Source of the DNA: Mycoplasmoidaceae bacterium
GTDB taxonomy: Bacteria > Bacillota_I > Bacilli_A > Mycoplasmatales > Mycoplasmoidaceae
NCBI GenBank assembly: GCA_024427265.1
Contig: JAKSVP010000015.1
Coordinates: 1-17,532 of the forward strand
Direction: 5' to 3'
DNA length: 17,532 nucleotides
Part shown: positions 10,014 to 17,101 of the stretch, one piece after another
Numbering within the stretch: the first letter of the stretch is position 1
Layout: every line of letters begins with the position of its first letter
The notes under the pieces: generated by a model
The model's database searches: none
Seen by the model: the letters and a program-made list of their open reading frames with translations, nothing else
Told to the model about the DNA's origin: nothing
Position numbers and translations under genes: made by a program

Positions 10014-11220
10014 ATTTTATTGTTATTCTTCCAATATCACCAACATCTAATTTGGCTTTAGTTTTAATTCTATATTTATACATAGGCTTATTTACTTTGT
10101 CTACCTTACAATTAGCTTTAATATCAAATAAACTTGTAATTTTAATACCTTTTATTAAATCATGCTTTTTGCCAAACACTTCGAATGTATTTTTACATGT
10201 AAAGAAATTTTTGCTTGTTACTATGTAACCATCTTTTACTTTTTTATCAACTATAAAAGCAAAGTTTTGTGATAATTTCTTTTCACCATCACGATATAAC
10301 ATTTGTTTTTGTGTTGGCTGACCGTTGAACCAAGCAATTGACGTGTCACGATTAGCAGCTTTTGCTAAATCTTTTTCATACATCTTAATTCTTGATGGTG
10401 TTAATTTCTTACTATAGTAATCTTTTAAAGCATGCGAGTAGTTATTACAAATAGTTGCATTGTAATGTAATGACTTCATTCTTCCTTCGACTTTAAAACT
10501 TGTAACACCAGCTTTAATTAATTGAGATAAATGACATACATGGCAAATGTCTTTTGTTGACATTGTGAATTTTTTAGAGATAAGTTTATTGTTTTTATCT
10601 CTTAATTCTCAATTTCATCTACAACTTTGAGCACAACCTCCAACATTAGCATCACGTAGCGAGAAGTTATTAGACATCATGCAATGTCCTGAATATCCAA
10701 CACATAAAGCTCCATGAATGAAATATTCTACATCCATTATGTTCTTTAACGCTTTAGTCATTAACTTTAAATTTTTAAAATCAACTTCCCTTGCAGTTAC
10801 AACTCTGGTTGCACCAACAGTTTTGTGTCATCATAAAGCAGCTTTGGAGTTGCAAACTGATTGTTGTGTAGAAACATGTACTTCTACATCAGGATAACTA
10901 TTATGTATTGTTTCCATAATATAAGGATCAGCACAAATAAAGCCATCTGGTTTTAATGACATTAGTTTGTCTAGATATGGTTTAAAGTCTTTAACCATAC
11001 CATTATGGCAAAGGATATTTGTTACCAAATAAACTTTAGCATTATGCTTATGAGCATATTCAATCGCTGATCTTATTTCATCAATATCAAAATTATTTGC
11101 TCTAGCTCTCAATGAATACTTTTTACCACCTAAATAAATAGCATTAGCATTAAAGTTAATAGCAATTTTTGCTTTTTCTAAATCACCTGCAGGGGCTAAC
11201 AATTCAACACGTTTATTCAT
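10012..11220 (-). CDS. U32-family tRNA U34 hydroxylation protein, TrhP2/YrrO-like
   Basis: Labelled peptidase U32 in databases, but characterised members hydroxylate RNA: TrhP makes 5-hydroxyuridine at tRNA wobble U34, RlhA acts on 23S rRNA. The 402-residue protein starts VELLAPAGDLEKA and has the signature EYFIHGALCVGYSGHCMMS (165-183). Four cysteines, Cys173, Cys180, Cys196 and Cys200, fit the iron-sulfur ligands of the family. VEGRMKS and a C-terminal beta-rich domain follow. ATG at 11220 is chosen over the TTG at 11226; AGAGAGG precedes it inside the upstream gene, which it overlaps by 8 nt. The neighbouring TrmR-like methyltransferase supports a tRNA rather than rRNA target. Confidence 0.88.
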
Positions 11221-12127
11221 TGTCAACCTCTCTTTCTAGGTGCAATAAACCCTTTGTAGGGTCTAAGAAACCACAAGACGATACTTTGTTTAGATTCTTA
11301 ATCTCTTGGACTAAAATCGCCTTATTTTTATTAAACGTCTTCTTTTTGATACTATCTAAAGCTCTTAGATATATATCTAAAGTTTTATCTACTCATTTAG
11401 CATCATGCAGATAACTAAAGAAATGAAGACTATCAACTTTAGCTTCTACCATCTTGTCAAGGTATTCAAGAACCGAAACATTGTGACCAGTAAACATATG
11501 ACTGCCTGTTTCATCTTCAATAATAATGTTAGGAAGTTGCCTTGTTTCTTCCTTTAGATAAAACATTTGGTTTGTTAAATCTTTTTTAATATCAAATTGT
11601 TTTTGGAAATTGGTTAATAATTTTCACTTAGAGTGCATCATTAAGCCATAGCCTTCGGCTTGGACTTGCAATTTAACACCTTTTTTAAATTTACCAAATT
11701 CACTTATTTCATTTCAAAATAATTCTCTTGGTAAAACAACTTCATTGATTCCTTGTTTCTTGTAAAAAGGTAATTGACTATAGTTTGTAGCTAATGTTTC
11801 TGAGTTATAAACAAAATTTGGTTTGTATTTAATTTCATCACAAATTTGTTTCACTGCAAAATCTGTAAAGATAATTGTTTTTACTTTTAAAGCTTTTAGC
11901 TTTTTTAATGTTTTTTCTAACAATGGTAATTGTTCATCAACATATAAATTGTTTAAACTAACTGCAAGTTTTGGGCAATTTATTTTGGCAATTTGATCTA
12001 AAGATAATAGACAAGTGTTTCGAGTTGAAAGTTGACCTTTGACCCCCGTTACTACATAATCAACATTCACAATGTTGATTAATTTTTTAGCATGTTCTAA
12101 TCCTATGGGATTAACTCAAATTTTCAT
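11213..12127 (-). CDS. Short U32-family protein, TrhP1/YrrN-like
   Basis: A 304-residue protein, the size of the short partner (YrrN, about 309 residues) encoded next to YrrO in Bacillus subtilis. It begins MKIWVNPIGLEHAKKL, with a UGA Trp at residue 4, and has VYNSETLATNY and VVLPRELFWNEI in a TIM-barrel-like arrangement. At the place where longer relatives have HG followed by a cysteine it reads QVQAEGYGLMMHSKWKLL, so the His and the iron-sulfur cysteine are missing. It may act as a non-catalytic partner of the longer U32 protein. AAGGAGAAAAG just before the ATG supports the start. It overlaps the methyltransferase gene by 17 nt and the next gene by 8 nt. Confidence 0.82.
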
Positions 12128-12680
12128 CTTTTCTCCTTAAGATAGCAAACCCATCATCAATATCATGAATTTCAACATATCATGATCCAGATAGACCTTC
12201 AAGGTATTTCTTGAATTCTGCTACTCTTGCTTTTAATTTTATACGATTCTTAGTCATTTCTTTATCAGTATGTTGAAATAAATTAATATCATCAATAAAG
12301 ATAAAACCCTTAGGTTTTAGGTGTTTGCTAAATTTATTGAATAAGACATCCTGATGAGATTTTGGACCATCAATAATAATGCAATCAAAATCTTGTTTAG
12401 GCTCATAATCAAATGCAGAGATGTTAACAGGAAAGATTTTTGTTTCACCTTTCATATATTCTTTAGCAATACCAAATCTTTCTGTATCATTTTCTAATGT
12501 AATGATTTTAGAAATACTTGGATGTCTTGCTAAGTATCTAGAAGAATATCCATATGCTGTTCCTATTTCTAAAACTTGGGCAATTTGATATTTATCAAAA
12601 ATATGATAAAGAAAATCAATTGTCTTATCAGGCATGATAGGAATATTATGTTCTAAATTAAATTGTTTAAATTTTTGCAT
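12111..12680 (-). CDS. trmR: SAM-dependent O-methyltransferase, TrmR (YrrM)-like
   Basis: The predicted role is methylating 5-hydroxyuridine at tRNA position 34 to 5-methoxyuridine, as shown for Bacillus subtilis TrmR. The protein is 189 residues, somewhat shorter than YrrM (about 217). The SAM-binding motif I is VLEIGTAYGYSS (36-47), Glu63 is the acidic motif II residue, DFDCIIIDGPKSH (97-109) and FIFIDDINLF (127-136) follow, as in the catechol-type O-methyltransferase family with metal-binding acidic residues. A UGA Trp follows SGS near the C-terminus. There is no good Shine-Dalgarno and the start overlaps ruvX by 14 nt, so coupling is likely. The assignment rests on family plus the conserved neighbours. 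Confidence 0.85.
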
Positions 12681-13092
12681 GGTTTAGTCAAGAATTTAAA
12701 ATAACTACAGCAGACATCTTATCTTTAATCTTTTTGATTTGGCTTGATTTAAGTCCAATATCTTTTAGCATCCCTGTTGCTTCTAAAGTTGTGTATCTTT
12801 CATCTTCAAGCACAACTTTAACATTAATGTTTTGTTCAATTAATTGTTTTAATTGATCAGCTAATAAGCAATTAGGACTTTTGTCACCAGAAGGATATAA
12901 AGGATAGCCTAAAACAATAACATCAATACTATTGTTATAATCTTTGAAAATTTTCTTAACCTTATTTAAACATGAATTTAAATCATTTTTAGCATAAGAA
13001 AAATTTTCTAAACCGCTAGCAATTTTTTTGTTGCTATCAGTTATAGCTATTCCCATAGTTTTAGTGCCTAAATCTAGTCCTAATGCTCTCAT
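12667..13092 (-). CDS. ruvX: RuvX/YqgF-type Holliday junction resolvase or RNase
   Basis: An RNase H-fold nuclease of 141 residues, the usual size. It is assigned variously to Holliday junction resolution, pre-16S rRNA 5' maturation and antitermination. Catalytic residues are visible: Asp7 in LGLDLGTKTMGIAI, Glu96/Glu98 in LEDERYTT and Asp124 in KKIKDKMSAVVIL; the VLGYPLYPSG loop (60-69) is also typical. A UGA Trp follows ILNS near the C-terminus. It is the first gene of the minus-strand operon. No Shine-Dalgarno precedes the ATG, and likely -10 boxes lie so close that the mRNA would have a leader of about 11 nt or less. Confidence 0.93.
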
Positions 13093-13118
13093 ATTATTAT
13101 TTTATAATAAATATAGAT
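13093..13118. promoter_or_regulatory. 26-bp divergent promoter region with near-leaderless starts
   Basis: For sir2 a TATAAT at 13103-13108 puts the transcription start near 13115, about 4 nt before the ATG. For ruvX, on the other strand, TATATT (13115 down to 13110) or TATAAA (13106 down to 13101) would give leaders of about 11 or 2 nt. No purine-rich Shine-Dalgarno is present in either direction. Both -10 regions overlap, and any -35 boxes would lie inside the opposite coding region. Confidence 0.6.
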
Positions 13119-13847
13119 ATGGATAAGATTAAAAAATTACAAGAAATATTACAAAGCTCAAACAACATTGTTTTCTTTGGTGGAGCAGGAGTTAGTACCG
13201 AAAGTGGAATTCCAGATTTTAGATCAGCAGATGGTCTATATAATCAAAAGTCTAAAATTCCACCTGAAGTTATCCTTTCTCACAATTTCTTTTTTGATCA
13301 TACAAAAGAATTCTATAAGTTCTATTTTGATAAAATGTTAGACTTATCAATCAAACCTAATGATGCTCATAAGCAATTAGCTAAATGAGAAAAGCTAGGT
13401 AAATTGAAAGCTATCGTAACTCAAAATATTGATGGACTTCACCAACTTGCTGGAAGCAAGGCTGTCTATGAACTACATGGTACAGTTCATAAAAATAGAT
13501 GTACTAAATGCAATAAATTCTTTAAAGCAGAAGACATTATTAAATTTAAAGGCAAAGGCGTTCCAACATGCGATTGTGGTGGAATAATTAAACCTGAAGT
13601 TGTTTTATACAATGAAGGATTAGATCCTGCTACTATTAATGGAGCAGTAGAAGCAATTGCTCAAGCTGATACATTAATTGTTGCTGGAACGAGCTTAACA
13701 GTTTATCCTGCTGCAGGTTTAATCAATTACTTTAGAGGAAAACATTTAATTTTGATCAACCGTGATATTACCGGTAAAGAATCGATGGCAGAACTAGTAA
13801 TTAATGAACCGGTTGGGAAAACACTAGCTCAAATAAATTTAAAATAA
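13119..13847 (+). CDS. NAD-dependent Sir2-family protein deacylase (sirtuin)
   Basis: Removes acetyl or other acyl groups from protein lysines, using NAD. The 242-residue protein has all family motifs: GAGVSTESGIPDFRS (22-36) for NAD, TQNIDGLH (101-108), catalytic His120 in ELHGTVH, the zinc cysteines Cys128/Cys131 (RCTKC) and Cys151/Cys153 (TCDCGG), and GTSLTVYPAAGL. One UGA Trp lies in LAKWEKLGK. The ATG at 13119 is chosen over the upstream in-frame ATG at 13083, which lies in ruvX and before the -10 box. There is no Shine-Dalgarno. I do not see the Tyr/Arg pair of desuccinylase-type sirtuins, so deacetylase activity is the simpler guess. It is a single-gene unit, convergent with mgtA. Confidence 0.93.
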
Positions 13848-13869
13848 AAAGAGGTACAACCTCTTTTTT
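13846..13869. terminator. Bidirectional terminator between sir2 and mgtA
   Basis: A hairpin with arms AAAAAGAGGT (13846-13855) and ACCTCTTTTT (13859-13868), a 3-nt loop and a T-run to 13869. It overlaps both stop codons (sir2 TAA 13845-13847; mgtA TAA 13868-13870). The core closely resembles the terminator at 659-683. Confidence 0.87.
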
Positions 13870-16582
13870 AAATTCATTCACGATGATTAACTTTCATGTA
13901 TAGACGTTTAGTTAATTCAGCAATGACTATATAGCCAACAATAATTCCAATTAATGCTGGTCAGAACAGTACATTCAATCCTGAAATAATTCCTGGGTTA
14001 TTACTAAATAGTAAACCAAAACTTAAACCTGGAATGAATGGAACAGCAGCTAAGAATAGTGCTGATGCGCCTGTTGCTAATACAACTGGTAATGATGGGG
14101 TAGTTTGAATGAAGGCTATCTTTCTACTACGTAGAACATAAATAATAATTGTTTGACTAACTGCTGCTTCAATGAATCATCCAGCATTAAATAACATTCG
14201 ATGTGTTTCGCTATCAGTATTGTATTTAAAGCCAAAGAACAATACTAAGAAGGTAATCACATCAAAGATTGTACTAACTGGTCCTAATATCACCATGAAC
14301 TTAATAATGGACATGGCGTTTCAGTTCTTTGGCGTTTGCAAGAACTTATTATCAATGGCATCCCATGGGATGGACAATTGTGTAAAGTCATAGAACAAGT
14401 TCATGAAAATAATTTGAATTGGCATCAATGGGTTAAATGGTAATCACACTGCAGCAATTAACATTGATAACATATTGCCAAAGTTACTACTTAATGAAAT
14501 CTTAATATATTTCATAATGTTAGCAAATGTTCTTCTGCCTTGTAATGCACCATTACCAAGGATCTCTAAATCCTTTTCTAGTAAGATAACATCTGCAGAT
14601 TCTTTGGCAATATCTACTGCTGTATCTACAGAAATAGCAATATCTGCTGCTCTCATGGCAGGAGCATCATTAATACCATCTCCCATAAAGCCCACTACGT
14701 GTTTGTTAGCTTTTAGGGCAGAAACAATATTAGCTTTTTGTTCTGGTGATAGTTTTGCAAAGATAGTGCAATATTTAACTTTTTCTCTAAGTTGGTCAAA
14801 ATCCATCTTTTCGATTTCATCACCTAATAATACTTTTGGTGATTTTAATCCTAATTGTTGACAAATATATTTAGTTACTTTTTCATTGTCACCAGTTAAG
14901 ATCTTAATTTCTACACCTTTAGCTTGCAAATCTTTTACTGCTGCTTTAGCAGACATCTTAGGTGGATCTAGCAAAGCAATGTATCCAACTAACATTAAAT
15001 CTTTTTCATCTTCGTCAGAGAAAGCTTCATTCTTTAATAATGGTTCATGGTTAGTTGCTACACAAATAACTCTCATACCATTATCATTTAATGCTGCAAT
15101 TTGTTTATTAATCTTAGTTGTTCATTCTTTTGTAAGGTTAACAACCTTACCATCAACTAAGATCTTAGAACAAACATTTAGAATTTCTTCACTAGCACCT
15201 TTAGTAATTAAACGGTTAGTTCCTTTTTCATCAGATACTATGATAGACATTCTTCTTCTTTCAAAGTCAAAAGGAATTTCATCTACTTTCTTATATTGTT
15301 GAACTTTATCCATTAAATGCTTTTGCATTGCACGTTCAACAATGGCTTTATCAATTAAGTTCTTTAGACCTGTTTGGTGATAAGAGTTTAAACAACCATA
15401 TAGTAGAACTTGTTCATCTTCTTTACCTTCAACATTTAAATGTTCTTGTAAGATAATGTGGTCTTCTGTTAATGTTCCAGTCTTATCTGTACATAAAACG
15501 TCCATAGCTCCAAAGGTTTGGATGGCATTAACGTTTTTAATGATTGCTTTTTGTTTAGAGAACTTAATGGCTTCCTTGGTTAGGTTCAACGTAACAATCA
15601 TTGGTAACATTTCCGGAATGATGGCAATTGCAGCAGCTAAAGAGAATGTTAGTGCTTCAATTCAAGCATTCTTTCCTAATAAATCTATTCCACCAAATTG
15701 GTTTCTCAATCCTTTAATAATAAAGATGATTAAGCACATGATAGCCATTGTGATTAAGATAATATGGCTAACTTTCTTAATTCCTTTGTCAAAGCTTGTT
15801 TGTGGTCTTTTAGCACCAACAGCTTTAGCAACTTTACCTAAGAATGTGTTCTTTCCAGTTTGGACAGCAATACCATAAGCTGATCCTGAAGCAACTGTTG
15901 TTCCCATGAAACAAATGTTGTTACATGTTAAAGCACTAAGTACCTTTTCAGGTACTGAAGCAGTTTTTTCTACTGGTTCTGATTCACCAGTTAAAGCAGA
16001 TTGAGTAATGAAAAGGTCCTTTGCATATAACAATCTCATATCAGCAGGAACCATGTCACCTGCTGCTAAGTGAATGATATCTCCTGGAACAATATTCTCA
16101 ATAGGAATTTCTTTTTTCTTTCCTTCTCTTTCTACTGCAGCCGTAGTATTAATCATTTCATTAAGCTTTTCGCTAGCTTTACCAGATTTAAAGTTTTGGA
16201 TAAAGTTTAAAGTACCAGATAAAACTATCATACCAATAATAATTCCAAATGATACTCACTCTGCTACTTTAATACTTTCACCTGTTCATAAAGGTAAAAG
16301 GATTGTTAACAATCCTACTACAAGTAGGATGCCGGTAAAAGGCGTAACAAAAGCATCAAATAAGGTTTTGTATCATGTAACCTTATTTTTGTTTGCTATT
16401 GTATTTAAACCATATCTATCTACTTTAGCTTCGATTTGTTCTTCTCTTAAACCATTTTCCGAAGTTTCAAAGTCATTAAGCAAAGCTTTAGGTTGTTTAG
16501 TTGCTTGTTCAACTAGAAACTGACCTTGCTTTTGTGTAATATATAGTTTTCTTTTTTCTTTACGTTCTGTTCTCTTAGACAT
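13868..16582 (-). CDS. mgtA: Magnesium-importing P-type ATPase (P3B, MgtA type)
   Basis: An inner-membrane ATPase that imports Mg2+. The protein is 904 residues, the usual MgtA length. The N-terminus is basic and cytosolic, then a two-helix hairpin (about 75-135), the actuator with TGES at 198-201, the IPEMLPM helix, phosphorylated Asp366 in CTDKTGT, the KGASEE nucleotide-binding segment, LTGDN, the hinge GDGINDAP (634-641) and six C-terminal helices. The IPEMLP motif, where Ca2+ pumps usually have a different sequence, fits MgtA. In-frame UGA codons mark Trp positions. The start has no Shine-Dalgarno and an in-frame UAG lies just upstream, so ATG 16582 is the only good start; it sits in a hairpin stem. 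It follows a structured leader with its own small ORF. Confidence 0.94.
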
Positions 16583-16599
16583 GTTTATGGCATGCTAAG
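16574..16599 (-). promoter_or_regulatory. Hairpin sequestering the mgtA start codon
   Basis: In the mRNA, CTTAGCATG (16599-16591) can pair with CATG and CTAAG (16583-16574, one bulged T at 16579), with a 7-nt loop CCATAAA. The mgtA ATG (16582-16580) is inside the 3' arm. Since mgtA lacks a Shine-Dalgarno, opening this stem, for example by a ribosome ending the leader ORF 15 nt upstream, could control initiation. Pairing is visible; function is inference. Confidence 0.5.
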
Positions 16600-16613
16600 C
16601 AAATCAAGAAAGA

Positions 16614-16673
16614 TTAAAGCGATGTAAGGATAAATACATCGCTGTTATCTAACTGTATCGATTCACTTGTCAT
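16614..16673 (-). CDS. 19-residue leader ORF upstream of mgtA
   Basis: The peptide is MTSESIQLDNSDVFILTSL, ending at UAA (16616-16614). It has the best ribosome binding site in the region, AAAGGA at 16684-16679, and the ATG lies about 20 nt after the predicted transcription start. It is acidic in its first two-thirds (one Glu, two Asp) and hydrophobic at the end. The stop codon is 31 nt before the mgtA ATG, in a different frame. Codons 11-19 are also the two arms and loop of a hairpin. A regulatory leader peptide, or a coupling ORF for the Shine-Dalgarno-less mgtA, fits best. Its length is short enough that chance is possible, but the strong binding site argues against that. Confidence 0.55.
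   Translation of the reverse strand: MTSESIQLDNSDVFILTSL
16618..16643 (-). promoter_or_regulatory. Hairpin in the mgtA leader with a loop complementary to the leader RBS
   Basis: In the mRNA, AGCGATGTA (16643-16635) pairs perfectly with TACATCGCT (16626-16618) around an 8-nt loop TTTATCCT. The segment TATTTATCCTT (16636-16626) is the exact reverse complement of AAGGATAAATA (16683-16673), which is the leader ORF's ribosome binding site and the A of its ATG. The hairpin and the long-range pairing share bases, so they would be mutually exclusive in part, or form a loop interaction. There is no T-tract, so it is not a terminator. Too short for the known M-box. Confidence 0.55.
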
Positions 16674-16698
16674 ATTTATCCTTTCACTTAATATGCTT

Positions 16699-16704
16699 AT
16701 TATA
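16699..16704 (-). promoter_or_regulatory. Predicted -10 box of the mgtA leader transcript
   Basis: TATAAT on the minus strand, 26 bases before the leader ORF ATG, placing the transcription start near 16692. A -35 region would fall at about 16722-16727, inside the preceding terminator, and shows no TTGACA-like sequence. Confidence 0.55.
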
Positions 16705-16720
16705 CATAATAAATAAAAAT

Positions 16721-16744
16721 AAAAAGAGGATTTATCCTCTTTTT
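16721..16744. terminator. Terminator after the 83-residue ORF
   Basis: A hairpin with arms AAAAAGAGGA (16721-16730) and TCCTCTTTTT (16735-16744) around TTTA. On the minus strand it is followed by a long T-rich run and would end transcription of the small ORF upstream, separating it from mgtA. The core matches the terminators at 659 and 13846. Confidence 0.8.
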
Positions 16745-16994
16745 AGAAACAACGAACAAAGAATGGGCTTCAAATAACACCTTTCTTCTTTTGCGCACGA
16801 GACAAGTGCATAATTGCATTTAATGCTCCTCTTATCTTAAATGATTTAACTGGTTGAACAGTTCCAGCACAATGATATAGTGTTCCTTTAAATTGATTAG
16901 ATAATGTAGGACAATATTTAACCAATGTTGGGTAAATAGTCCAGATTTCTTCATATTTACTCTTGCTTCATGAATGTCATGAAGATTTATTCAT
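16743..16994 (-). CDS. 83-residue protein with a threonine-deaminase-like segment; possible gene remnant
   Basis: An open frame from ATG 16994 to UAA 16743, with four Trp (three UGA, one UGG) and three Cys. The segment from residue 47, QPVKSFKIRGALNAIMHLS, and the next residues RAQKKKGVIWSP resemble the PLP-lysine region of threonine deaminase (IlvA/TdcB: QPVxSFKxRGA, then L-x-x-x-Q-K and GVI). The similarity stops where the family continues with the SGNHAQ loop; here it reads SPFFVRCF and stops. The N-terminal third is unlike the enzyme. At 83 residues it cannot be a working PLP enzyme of about 330-500. A TATAAT (17033-17028) and a terminator flank it; the ribosome binding site is weak (AAGAAAAAAGA). 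It may be a remnant or a repurposed microprotein. The family link is from memory of consensus sequences. Confidence 0.5.
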
Positions 16995-17027
16995 TCTTTT
17001 TTCTTATATTAATGCTTAATTTTAATC

Positions 17028-17033
17028 ATTATA
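17028..17033 (-). promoter_or_regulatory. Predicted -10 box for the 83-residue ORF
   Basis: TATAAT on the minus strand, 33 bases before the ATG at 16994, giving a leader of about 27 nt. The surrounding 16995-17101 interval is non-coding, very A/T-rich with A and T tracts, and also separates this ORF from the divergent gene at 17102. No clear -10 box was chosen for the latter because several A/T hexamers are equally good. Confidence 0.45.
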
Positions 17034-17101
17034 TGTCTTTATATTTTTATAAAAAAAACGAAAATTTTTTATTTTTTAGCGAAGAGTTATATGGAGAGAA
17101 T

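Noticed and set aside
13083..13118. Earlier in-frame ATG for sir2 at 13083
   Set aside because: It lies inside ruvX and upstream of the -10 box; the added residues are not part of the Sir2 fold.
14172..15302. Long open frames on the plus strand opposite mgtA
   Set aside because: They are antisense shadows of a well-supported ATPase gene, with no ribosome binding sites and no recognisable motifs.
682..16582. Many apparent frameshifts or nonsense mutations in gpmI, manB, deoD, the lipid kinase, U32 genes and mgtA
   Set aside because: Every interruption is an in-frame UGA, the flanking pieces share one frame and join family motifs at the right spacing. They are Trp codons, not pseudogenes.
16574..16704. 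M-box (ykoK) Mg2+ riboswitch upstream of mgtA
   Set aside because: The leader is only about 110 nt, carries a small ORF with a Shine-Dalgarno and does not show the multi-helix M-box layout that I know.
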